Shown: positions 1 to 5,834, counted from the first letter of the stretch. The stretch is DNA of 6,820 nt from Candidatus Krumholzibacteriia bacterium (GCA_028696635.1 JAQVGR010000037.1:2501-9320); one strand, 5' to 3'. Translations and numbers: made by a program. The notes: generated from the letters alone by a model not told the origin.

Positions 1-344
1 GCCGTGTCTCAGTCCCAGTGTGGCCGGTCACCCTCTCAGGCCGGCTACCCATCGAAGCCTTGGTAGGCCGTTACCCTACCAACTAGCTAATGGGACGCGG
101 GACCATCCTCAAGCGACAGCTTACAAGTAGAGGCCACCTTTGATCACAGGACATGCGACCTGTGATGTCATGCGGTATTAGCATCCCGTTAGGAATGTTA
201 TCCCCCACTCGAGGGCAGGTTTCCCACGCGTTACTCACCCGTTCGCCACTGTACTCGCGATTAAAAACCGCTTTCTCGTACGACTTGCATGCCTAATCCA
301 CGCCGCCAGCGTTCATTCTGAGCCAGGATCGAACTCTCCGTTGT
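1..344 (-). rRNA. rrs: 16S ribosomal RNA, 5' portion (partial)
   Basis: The reverse complement begins the 16S domain with AGAGTTCGATCCTGGCTCAG (337 down to 318), followed by GAACGCTGGCGGCGTG, GGCGAACGGGTGAGTAACGCGT, and at the window edge ACTGGGACTGAGACACGGC. These are conserved 16S blocks. The left edge corresponds to about E. coli position 333, so roughly the first fifth of the molecule is present, including V1, V2 and helices up to about h12-h13. The mature 5' end is placed near 344 by counting back seven bases from E. coli position 8; it could be a few bases off. The gene is transcribed leftwards out of the window from the tandem promoters at 514-650. V1 is short, and the V2 arm is longer than in E. 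coli. The universal 27F primer site has one substitution (C for T at E. coli position 14). Confidence 0.97.
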
Positions 345-363
345 AAAGAAAGTCACAGGAACA

Positions 364-377
364 CCGCCGTGAGGCGG
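364..377 (-). other. Small hairpin in the 16S leader
   Basis: CCGCC (364-368) pairs with GGCGG (373-377) around a four-base loop, 20 bases upstream of the inferred mature 16S 5' end. It lies in the part of the leader where precursor processing normally occurs. The usual RNase III stem forms with sequence 3' of 16S, which is outside the window, so I cannot say whether this hairpin has a role in maturation. Confidence 0.45.
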
Positions 378-465
378 CGCTCCAAATTGACGGTTCCAAA
401 CCCTCGGATCCCGCAAGGGGACCCTCGGGCCCACATACCTGGCTGGACCATCGCACGCTGTTTCT

Positions 466-478
466 TTTTCAAAGAGCG
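466..478 (-). promoter_or_regulatory. boxA antitermination site of the rrn leader
   Basis: On the minus strand 478 to 466 reads CGCTCTTTGAAAA. This closely matches the bacterial rrn boxA (E. coli TGCTCTTTAACA; Bacillus-type forms contain CTTTGAAAA). In known rrn operons boxA RNA binds NusB-NusE and lets RNA polymerase resist Rho-dependent termination over the untranslated rRNA. Its position fits: downstream of both promoters, just after a boxB-like hairpin, and about 120 bases before mature 16S. Confidence 0.8.
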
Positions 479-479
479 T

Positions 480-497
480 ATTTCCCTATATGGAAAT
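480..497 (-). promoter_or_regulatory. boxB-like hairpin preceding boxA
   Basis: ATTTCC (480-485) and GGAAAT (492-497) form a six-base-pair stem with a six-base loop. In the leftward rrn transcript the hairpin ends one base before boxA begins, the same boxB-boxA order as in E. coli rrn leaders. The structure is visible in the sequence; calling it boxB is inferred from position only. Confidence 0.55.
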
Positions 498-513
498 TTC
501 TTCCCAACAGGCA

Positions 514-542
514 ATGATATCCGATGTTTCGGAGCCTGTCAA
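514..542 (-). promoter_or_regulatory. rrn promoter P2 (sigma70-type)
   Basis: On the minus strand a perfect -35 hexamer TTGACA (542-537) is followed by a 17-base spacer and the -10 hexamer TATCAT (519-514, five of six consensus). Transcription would start near 507, leaving a leader of about 160 bases before mature 16S that contains the boxB-like hairpin and boxA. The hexamer match, spacing and position make this the best supported promoter in the window. An inverted repeat (ACAGGC 507-512 with GCCTGT 534-539, inner CCGA 521-524 with TCGG 529-532) overlaps it. Confidence 0.85.
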
Positions 543-596
543 CACCAATTCGAGGACTTTATAAGTGCTTATATTTTCCTCGAATCGGGTTGGTGT
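541..596 (-). repeat. Long imperfect inverted repeat between rrn P1 and P2
   Basis: Three nested arm pairs are visible: ACACCAA (542-548) with TTGGTGT (590-596), TTCGAGGA (549-556) with TCCTCGAA (577-584), and TATAAG (560-565) with CTTATA (568-573). A five-base bulge (585-589) and a small internal mismatch interrupt them. RNA started at P1 could fold into this structure; RNA started at P2 would lack it. One end touches the P2 -35 hexamer. No run of U follows, so it does not look like an intrinsic terminator. Its function is unknown. Confidence 0.75.
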
Positions 597-621
597 CCGG
601 TTATGTCCGAACACTCGGAAT

Positions 622-650
622 GATATAATGCTTTTCCCGGACCATGTCAA
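622..650 (-). promoter_or_regulatory. rrn promoter P1 (sigma70-type)
   Basis: On the minus strand a perfect TTGACA (650-645) is followed by 17 bases and TATATC (627-622, four of six consensus). An alternative -10, TATCAT, lies two bases further on with a 19-base spacer. Transcription would start near 615. Phased A-tracts lie just upstream, as expected for an UP element. Its sequence resembles P2 (TTGACA, a GG-TCCG stretch, then ATATCATT), which suggests tandem duplication. Confidence 0.75.
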
Positions 651-656
651 CAGGTT

Positions 657-684
657 TCGCTATTTTTTCTTCGTTTTTTTGATT
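657..684 (-). promoter_or_regulatory. A-tract UP-like element upstream of rrn P1
   Basis: The minus strand has two A-tracts, seven A at 680-674 and six A at 668-663, centred about one helical turn apart. They begin roughly a dozen bases upstream of the P1 -35 hexamer. In E. coli such elements bind the alpha subunit of RNA polymerase and strongly stimulate rrn promoters. The A-tracts are visible; the function is inferred. Confidence 0.55.
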
Positions 685-729
685 TCGGCCAAACACGCGC
701 CTTCCGGCCCCCCCTCGCCCCTGAAACAA

Positions 730-760
730 CTGGCACTTCGCCGGCGAAAGGGCGTATAGT
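730..760 (+). promoter_or_regulatory. Probable promoter of the penicillin-binding protein gene
   Basis: TATAGT (755-760) matches five of six bases of the sigma70 -10 consensus. CTGGCA (730-735) matches four of six of the -35 consensus, but the 19-base spacer is long. The spacer contains a perfect 12-base palindrome, TTCGCCGGCGAA. Transcription would begin near 767 and give a leader of about 87 bases. It is the best rightward candidate upstream of the gene, but only moderately convincing. Confidence 0.4.
737..748. promoter_or_regulatory. 12-bp palindrome inside the PBP promoter (operator candidate)
   Basis: TTCGCCGGCGAA is identical to its reverse complement and sits between the proposed -35 and -10 hexamers. 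This is a typical place for a dimeric repressor or a MerR-type activator to bind. The palindrome is certain; its use as an operator is inference, and chance palindromes are commoner in GC-rich DNA. Confidence 0.35.
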
Positions 761-775
761 ACTAGGACCGCGCGG

Positions 776-803
776 CAGGAGATCGGGGCCCGGGGGCCTC
801 CTG
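776..803 (+). other. GC-rich hairpin in the PBP 5' UTR
   Basis: CAGGAG (776-781) can pair with CTCCTG (798-803), or an alternative GGCC/GGCC inner stem (787-790 with 795-798) can form within it. It lies about 50 bases before the PBP start codon, so it does not occlude the ribosome binding site directly. No T-run follows, so it is unlikely to be a terminator. Confidence 0.35.
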
Positions 804-853
804 GCCGCGGCGACTGACGGCGGCCCTCGGCCCGAGCAGGGAAACGGCTTACT

Positions 854-2965
854 ATGAGAGAACTCCGGCGGAGGGAACGGCTGACCATCCAGATAGCGCT
901 GATAACGGTGGTGGCGGTCGCCGGCTGCGTCACCGCCGCCCTGCTGTGGCTCTCGAGGGACCTGCCCTCGATGGCCCGGCTCGAGATGATCGAGCCCTCC
1001 CTGAAGACGCGGGTGCTGGCGGCCGACTCGACGGTGATCAGGGAGTTCTACAAGCAGGACCGCATCCTCCTCACGATCGACGAGATCCCGGAGCCGGTGC
1101 AGCGCACCTTCCTCGCCGTCGAGGACCGACGGTTCTACAGTCATTTCGGGATCGATTTCGCGCGGATCGTCTCGGCCGCCCTCAAGGACATCCGCCACTG
1201 GGAGATCCGCGAAGGCGCCAGCACGATCACGATGCAGCTCGCCACCGACCTCTTCTTCACCAAGGAGCAGTCCTGGACGCGAAAGATCAAGGAGGCGCTG
1301 CTCGCGCTGCGGATCGAGCGGACCTACTCGAAGGACGAGATCCTCGAGATGTATCTCAACCAGATCTACTTCGGCGGCGGCGGATACGGGATCGAGGCGG
1401 CCTCGAAGCGCTTCTTCGGCGCCCCGATATCCGAGCTCGGCCTGCACCAGATCGCCCTGCTCGCCGGGCTGCAGAAGAACCCGTCGGGGTACAATCCCTT
1501 CCACCACCCGGACCGGGCCGTCAAGCGGCGCGACGTCTGCCTCGGCATGATGGGCGACTTCGGCGTGATCACCCGCGCGCAGCGGGACTCGCTGCGGACG
1601 CTGCCGCTCGACGTCGACCCGCGCGAGACCGGCGACGGTGACTTCGCCGGTTATTTCACCGAGCATGTCCGCCAGATCCTCTCCGAGAAGTACGGCGACC
1701 AGACCGTCTATCGCGGGGGGCTGACCGTCTATACGACCCTCGATCCCCATCTGCAGAAGGTCGCCGAGGACAGCATGGAGTCGTTCCTGTCCCGGCTCGA
1801 GGTCGAGCGGGGGTACACCCTGACGCGCGCCGCGTACCTCGACTCGATCGAGGCGGGGAGCTCGATCGCCCCCGATTATATCCAGTCCGGCGCCCTGGCC
1901 ATCGATCCGCGCACCGGCCATATCAAGGCGATGGTCGGCGGCCGGTCGTTCAGCGAGACGAAGTTCAACACGGTCCTCCAGGCCCGCCGCCAGCCCGGCT
2001 CCGCGTTCAAGACATTCATATACATCTGCGCCCTGCAGAACGGCTACAGCCCGTCCGACATGCTGCTCGACACCCCCGTCGTGATCGAGATGCCGAACGG
2101 CGAGGTCTACAAGCCGCGCAACTTCGACAAGACCTTCCACGGCGCGGTATCGCTGCGTTACGCGCTCGACAAGTCTATCAACATCCCCGCCGTGAAGCTC
2201 CTCCAGAAGCTCGGCGGACCCGCCGTCATCGAGACGGCGCGTTCGATGGGGATCGAGAGCCGGCTGATGCCGTACCTGTCCCTCGCCCTCGGCGCGCAGG
2301 AAGTGACCCTCCTCGAGATGACCTCGTCGTTCGGCGTGCTGGCCGCCGAGGGGATCAGGGCCGAGCCGATGGCGATACTGAAGATAATCGACCGGCACGG
2401 GACCGTGCTCGAGGAGTTCCGGGAACGGCGCCGCGAGGTCCTCTCGCAGCAGGTGGCCTACGTGGCGACGGAGATGCTGCGAACCGTCATCGACGATGGT
2501 ACGGGCAGTCTCGCACGCACCTGGGGTCTGCGGATCCCCTGCGCCGGCAAGACGGGCACGACCGACGACTACGCGGACGGATGGTTCATCGGGTACTCCC
2601 CCGAACTTGTCGTCGGCGTCTGGACGGGGTTCTCCGGAGAGATGCGCACGATGGGGAACAACATGGTCGGCGCGCGGGTCGCCCTCCCCCTGTGGACGTC
2701 GATCATGATGGCCGCCCACCCCGGGAACAGCGGCCCCGATTTCACCCGGCCCGACGGGATCACCGAGGCGATGGTCTGCGCCGAATCGGGGCTGCTCGCC
2801 ACGCCGTACTGCCGGCAGGTCCGCCGCGAGGTATTCATCGAGGGGAACGACCCCCGGCGCGAGTGCGATCTGCACAGGGTCAGCGCGTACGACCTGCGAG
2901 ATCCCGACAGGGATTTCAGGGAGATCGACCGGGAAGCCTCCGGGGAGCGGCGCCCGCCGGAGTGA
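854..2965 (+). CDS. mrcA: Class A penicillin-binding protein (PBP1A family), bifunctional transglycosylase/transpeptidase
   Basis: This 703-residue membrane-anchored enzyme should polymerise lipid II into glycan strands and cross-link stem peptides outside the cytoplasmic membrane. Residues 1-9 are basic and 10-33 form the membrane helix. The GT51 transglycosylase domain (about 60-235) shows EDRRFYSHFG with catalytic Glu90, GASTITMQL (121-129), RKIKE (143-147, second glutamate 147) and ILEMYLNQIYFGGGGYGIEA (163-182). The transpeptidase domain (about 300-620) has SAFK with acylated Ser383, SIN (441-443) and KTG (566-568). The tail (about 645-680) carries the SG-LA-PYC...ECDLH pattern common in this family. 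It lacks the large insert of the 850-residue E. coli PBP1A. ATG 854 is the only start after an in-frame TGA at 815-817; a weak AGGGA (838-842) lies 11 bases upstream. In motif 2, M replaces the usual first Q of QQ. It is divergent from rrn and convergent with deoC. Confidence 0.95.
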   Translation: MRELRRRERLTIQIALITVVAVAGCVTAALLWLSRDLPSMARLEMIEPSLKTRVLAADSTVIREFYKQDRILLTIDEIPEPVQRTFLAVEDRRFYSHFGIDFARIVSAALKDIRHWEIREGASTITMQLATDLFFTKEQSWTRKIKEALLALRIERTYSKDEILEMYLNQIYFGGGGYGIEAASKRFFGAPISELGLHQIALLAGLQKNPSGYNPFHHPDRAVKRRDVCLGMMGDFGVITRAQRDSLRTLPLDVDPRETGDGDFAGYFTEHVRQILSEKYGDQTVYRGGLTVYTTLDPHLQKVAEDSMESFLSRLEVERGYTLTRAAYLDSIEAGSSIAPDYIQSGALAIDPRTGHIKAMVGGRSFSETKFNTVLQARRQPGSAFKTFIYICALQNGYSPSDMLLDTPVVIEMPNGEVYKPRNFDKTFHGAVSLRYALDKSINIPAVKLLQKLGGPAVIETARSMGIESRLMPYLSLALGAQEVTLLEMTSSFGVLAAEGIRAEPMAILKIIDRHGTVLEEFRERRREVLSQQVAYVATEMLRTVIDDGTGSLARTWGLRIPCAGKTGTTDDYADGWFIGYSPELVVGVWTGFSGEMRTMGNNMVGARVALPLWTSIMMAAHPGNSGPDFTRPDGITEAMVCAESGLLATPYCRQVRREVFIEGNDPRRECDLHRVSAYDLRDPDRDFREIDREASGERRPPE
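2938..2962. other. GC hairpin at the convergent gene ends
   Basis: CTCCGG (2938-2943) pairs with CCGGAG (2957-2962) around a 13-base loop, inside the last codons of the PBP gene and just past the deoC stop on the other strand. It is placed where a shared terminator for the two convergent transcripts would be useful, but neither strand has a T-run. It could slow polymerase or help Rho-dependent ending; evidence is weak. Confidence 0.3.
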
Positions 2966-2971
2966 CGGACA

Positions 2972-3643
2972 CTACCTGCCGCCGTGCATCCATTCGGACA
3001 TGATCTGCACGCCGGCGCTCGTGCCGATGCGCGACGCTCCGGCGGCGACGAGCTCGAGCGCGAAGGCCGCCGTGCGGATGCCGGCCGACGCCTTGACCCC
3101 GATATCCGGTCCGACCGTCTCGCGCATGAGCCGGATCGTGCGCGGATCGGCCCCGGGAGGGCCGAAGCCGGTCGAGGATTTGACGAACGCCGCCCCCGCC
3201 TCGACGCTCAGCCGGCAGGCGTCCGCGATCTCCGGATCGTCGAGCAGGGCCGCCTCGATGATCACCTTCACGACGGCGCGGCCGCCGCACGCCTCGACCA
3301 CCGCCGAGATATCGTCGCGAACCGCTCCGCGCTCCCCCGCCTTGAGGGCGCCGACGTTCATCACCATGTCGATCTCGCCGGCCCCGCGCTCGACGGCGCG
3401 GCCGGCCTCGAAGGCCTTGACCGCCGTATCGACGGCCCCGAGCGGGAATCCCGCGATCGAGCACACCGCGATGCCGCTCCCCGCCACCCGTTCGGCGGCG
3501 AGAGGGACGAAATGGGTGTTCACGCAGACCGAGAAGAAATCGAAGCGGTGCGCCTCGTCGCAGAGCCGGCGCACGTCGTCGGGGGTCGCCTCCGGCCTGA
3601 GAAGTGTGTGGTCGATGAGCCTGTTGAGCTGCGGACCGTTCAT
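2972..3643 (-). CDS. deoC: Deoxyribose-phosphate aldolase
   Basis: This 223-residue cytoplasmic class I aldolase splits 2-deoxy-D-ribose 5-phosphate into acetaldehyde and glyceraldehyde 3-phosphate, the last step of deoxynucleoside breakdown. It is a single TIM-barrel domain of normal length for the short bacterial DeoC type. Visible motifs are IDHTLL (10-15), EIDMVMNVGALKAG (90-103, Asp92 matching the E. coli proton-relay Asp102), VKVIIEAALL (125-134), FVKSSTGF with Schiff-base Lys155, VKASAGIRT with the second essential lysine Lys184, and RIGTSAG near the C-terminus. The ATG at 3643 is preceded by GGGGGAGG with a seven-base spacing, a strong ribosome binding site. It is the last gene of the yhaM-alr-deoC run, 28 bases after alr, and its stop is 6 bases from the stop of the convergent PBP gene. 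No deoxynucleoside phosphorylase or deo repressor gene is present in the window. Confidence 0.96.
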   Translation of the reverse strand: MNGPQLNRLIDHTLLRPEATPDDVRRLCDEAHRFDFFSVCVNTHFVPLAAERVAGSGIAVCSIAGFPLGAVDTAVKAFEAGRAVERGAGEIDMVMNVGALKAGERGAVRDDISAVVEACGGRAVVKVIIEAALLDDPEIADACRLSVEAGAAFVKSSTGFGPPGADPRTIRLMRETVGPDIGVKASAGIRTAAFALELVAAGASRIGTSAGVQIMSEWMHGGR

Positions 3644-3671
3644 GCCGGAACCTCCCCCGGGGTAACTTCTG

Positions 3672-4838
3672 CTACTGCTCCTCGTGCACGCCGAGGAGCG
3701 ACTTGCGGCTCTCCACCCTGCCGCGCTTCATGTAGACCCGGACGACGCGCTTGCTGATGCGGCAGAGGACCTCGTAGTTGAGGCTCCCGTCCCACGCGGC
3801 GACGTCGTCGACGTCGATCCGCTCATCCCGCTGCGAGCCGAAGATCACGACCTCTTCCCCGACCGCCGGATCGGGGAAGCCGTCGAGATCCACCATCGTC
3901 ATGTCCATGGTCACCCGGCCGATGATCGGCGTCCGGCGCCCGCGCAGCAGCACCGCCCCCCGGTTCGACATCCGGTGGCTCATCCCGTGCCCGTATCCCG
4001 CGGCGATCACTCCGACCGTCATATCGCGGGGGGCTATGAACGTGCGCCCGTAGCTGATGCTCGTCCCGGCCCGCAGGCGCCGCACGAGCAGCAGGCGCGC
4101 CTTGAAACTCATCACCGGGATCACGTCGAGGCGCTCAGAGAGCGCGAGCGACGGGCTGTGCCCGTATGCGATCAGGCCCGGCCGGACCATGTTGAAATGC
4201 GATCCGGGAAAGTTGATGAGCGCGGCGCTGTTGGCGGTGTGAACGTATTCGAACGCCACCCCCCGCGCGGCGCATTCGTCTACGACGGCCGTGAAGGCGC
4301 GGATCTGCTCCGCGGTGAAATCGCTGTCCGAGTCGGACGCGGGGAAGTGCGTGAAGATCCCCGACAGGCGGATGCCCTCGAGCGAAGCCATGCCGACGAT
4401 GCTGTCGGCGGCCCCCTCGGCGGACAGTCCCGCCCTGCCCATCCCCGTGTCGACCTCCACGTGCGCCGTACAGGGATAGCCGCAGCGCCGGGACGCCCGG
4501 GATGCGGAGACGGCGAACTCGTACGACGAGATGGAGACGGCGAGGTCGTACGCGAGCACCTCCTCGAGCTCCTCGGGGAGGACCGGACTGAGGATCAGCA
4601 CGGGGAGCGCGATCCCTCCCTCGCGCAGCTCCTTCCCCTCGTCGAGCGTGGCTACGCCGAGCATGTCGATGCCGCATTCGGCCGCCTGCCGCGCGATCCG
4701 GACCGCTCCGTGGCCGTACGCGTCCGCCTTGACGACGAGCAGGATCCGCACGCGGCCGGGGAGCAGCGATCTGATGCGGCCGATATTCCACTCGAACGCG
4801 TCGAGGTCTATTTCTACCCAGGAAGGCAGCCTATCCAT
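3672..4838 (-). CDS. alr: Alanine racemase (PLP-dependent)
   Basis: This 388-residue cytoplasmic enzyme interconverts L- and D-alanine, supplying D-alanine for peptidoglycan. Residues about 8-240 form the PLP-binding TIM barrel and the rest a beta-domain, as in fold-type III racemases. VVKADAYGHG (35-44) holds the PLP-bound Lys37. VDTGMGR (129-135) holds Arg135, equivalent to Geobacillus Arg136. HTANSAA (200-206) and MVRPGLIAYG (217-226) are family signatures. SISYGRTF (260-267) holds catalytic Tyr263, and GRVTMDMTMVDL (307-318) the substrate-binding Met-Asp. Two positions are unusual: Glu128 occupies the place of the carbamylated lysine of the Geobacillus enzyme, and GYGHG (281-285) replaces the usual GYADG. 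The ATG at 4838 overlaps the end of the upstream gene by eight bases, with a GAAGGGA-type ribosome binding site inside that gene, so translation is probably coupled. Together with the nearby PBP it points to cell wall synthesis. Confidence 0.96.
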   Translation of the reverse strand: MDRLPSWVEIDLDAFEWNIGRIRSLLPGRVRILLVVKADAYGHGAVRIARQAAECGIDMLGVATLDEGKELREGGIALPVLILSPVLPEELEEVLAYDLAVSISSYEFAVSASRASRRCGYPCTAHVEVDTGMGRAGLSAEGAADSIVGMASLEGIRLSGIFTHFPASDSDSDFTAEQIRAFTAVVDECAARGVAFEYVHTANSAALINFPGSHFNMVRPGLIAYGHSPSLALSERLDVIPVMSFKARLLLVRRLRAGTSISYGRTFIAPRDMTVGVIAAGYGHGMSHRMSNRGAVLLRGRRTPIIGRVTMDMTMVDLDGFPDPAVGEEVVIFGSQRDERIDVDDVAAWDGSLNYEVLCRISKRVVRVYMKRGRVESRKSLLGVHEEQ

Positions 4839-5793
4839 TGACGTCCCTTCCGCCGGGACTGTCGGGGCCGCCCCGGTACAGGAACCGGTCGAGCAGCTTG
4901 ATGTATTCGGTCCATCCCGGCTCGCCGCCGCCGCGGTCGAGCGCCATGAGCGCGCCCCTGACCTGCGCGTCGAGGTTGTCGAGGTAGTGGAGCAGCATCC
5001 CCTCGATCGTCATCGGCAGCACGGGGGATCCGTGCTCGAGCAACCCGTGATGACTGAGGATCATGTGCTTCAGGCGCAGGGCCGTCTCCTCGGGGAACCC
5101 GTCCATCCCCGCCAGACGCCGGTCGAGCATCTCGACGCCGAGCACGATATGACCGACGAGGCGCCCCCGGTCGGAGTAGCTGATGTGATTGGTGACGGTG
5201 AGCTCCTCGACCTTGCCTATGTCGTGCAGGAGCACGCCGGCGAGCAGCAGGTCGCGGTCGACCTCCGGATAGATATCCGCCGCCGACCGGGCCATCGCCG
5301 CCATGTCGCGCACGTGCTCGGCGAGTCCGCCGATGTAGGAGTGGTGCCAGGCCTTCGCCGCGGGCGCCCTGATAAAGGCCTCCTGAAATGTCTCGTCCCC
5401 GAAGATTGCGCGAAGGAGCTCCTGGATCGGCTCGCTCCCGATCGAGGCGATGACCTGCATGATCTCCTCGTAGAGACCTTCGGGATCGCGCGGCGTGGCG
5501 GGAAGGAAGACCGACGGATCGTACTCGTCCCTGTCGAGCTTCTCGAGCCAGCTCACCTTGAGCTGCAGGCTTCCCTGGTATTCGGTGATCTCGCCCTGAA
5601 CGCGCACGACATCGTCCACACCCACCGACGTCTCGGCCTCCTCGGTCGGGTCCCACCAGACGCCCTTGAGCACGCCGTCCCGGTCGTTGAACTGAAACAG
5701 GAGGAACCTTCCGCCGGAAAAATCCCTCCTGACCTTTTTCGAGACCACCATGACCCGTTCCACCCGCTCCCCCACCTTCAACGTATCGGGCAT
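4831..5793 (-). CDS. yhaM: YhaM-type 3'-5' exoribonuclease (OB-fold plus HD domain)
   Basis: This 320-residue protein matches the Bacillus YhaM / staphylococcal CBF1 family in length and layout. Family members are metal-dependent 3'-5' exoribonucleases that trim RNA ends. Residues about 5-85 form a nucleic-acid-binding OB fold (RFLLFQFNDRDGVLKGVWWD, 29-48; VRVQGEITEYQGSLQL, 63-78). The HD phosphohydrolase domain covers about 145-300: WHHSYIGGLAEHV (149-161), the metal-binding pair His190-Asp191 in LLAGVLLHDIGK, RGRLVGHIVLG (209-219) with His215, MILSHHG (244-250) and LLHYLDNLDAQV (267-278) with Asp272 and Asp275. All expected metal ligands appear intact. The ATG at 5793 follows a full AAGGAGGA (5804-5797), only three to four bases upstream, which is close. 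It heads the operon and overlaps alr by eight bases. The family is best known from Firmicutes, where it is not essential; the RNA substrates here are unknown. Confidence 0.9.
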   Translation of the reverse strand: MPDTLKVGERVERVMVVSKKVRRDFSGGRFLLFQFNDRDGVLKGVWWDPTEEAETSVGVDDVVRVQGEITEYQGSLQLKVSWLEKLDRDEYDPSVFLPATPRDPEGLYEEIMQVIASIGSEPIQELLRAIFGDETFQEAFIRAPAAKAWHHSYIGGLAEHVRDMAAMARSAADIYPEVDRDLLLAGVLLHDIGKVEELTVTNHISYSDRGRLVGHIVLGVEMLDRRLAGMDGFPEETALRLKHMILSHHGLLEHGSPVLPMTIEGMLLHYLDNLDAQVRGALMALDRGGGEPGWTEYIKLLDRFLYRGGPDSPGGRDVNG

Positions 5794-5834
5794 CCGTCCT
5801 CCTTCTGATCCGCATCGCTCCCCGTGGACGCTTC

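Larger units (their letters stand above)
345..853. other. Gene-free divergent control region between rrn and the PBP gene
   Basis: This stretch of about 500 bases holds no credible protein gene. Its small open frames lie over the rRNA leader and show no family resemblance. Reading leftwards it contains the rrn UP-like element, promoters P1 and P2, hairpins, boxB/boxA and the 16S leader. Reading rightwards it contains the probable promoter and a GC-rich 5' UTR for the penicillin-binding protein. The part at about 455-690 is clearly richer in A and T than the flanking genes. The leader between boxA and the mature 16S end (345-465) also has an 8-bp direct repeat ACCCTCGG (400-407 and 421-428) around a small TCCC/GGGA hairpin (409-421). 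Confidence 0.8.

Noticed and set aside
369..623. Small plus-strand frame over the rrn leader and promoters
   Set aside because: It runs antisense through the boxA, P2 and hairpin region and has no ribosome binding site or family resemblance.
624..629. Plus-strand TATAAT suggesting a rightward promoter
   Set aside because: No -35 element lies at 16-18 bases upstream, and the hexamer is part of the near-symmetric P1 -10 region used leftwards.
731..745. Sigma54-like TGGCAC-N5-CGGC upstream of the PBP gene
   Set aside because: The -24 half fits, but the -12 half lacks TT of TTGC, and no enhancer site is seen. The overlapping TATAGT element is a simpler explanation.
917..928. Lipobox-like VAGC (residues 22-25) in the PBP N-terminus
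   Set aside because: The hydrophobic stretch continues past the cysteine as a full membrane helix, and class A PBPs are normally anchored by an uncleaved helix. Most likely a chance match.
647..2875. 742-codon open frame on the minus strand, opposite the PBP gene
   Set aside because: Its product is rich in Arg, Gly, Asp and His with no recognisable domain, and it is the antisense of a gene with all class A PBP motifs. Long antisense frames are expected in GC-rich DNA.
3684..4841. 385-codon plus-strand frame opposite alr
   Set aside because: It mirrors alanine racemase almost exactly and its product is His, Arg and Asp rich without any domain.
4531..5808. 425-codon plus-strand frame across alr and yhaM
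   Set aside because: It is antisense to two well-supported genes, has low-complexity composition, and shows no motif or fitting ribosome binding site.
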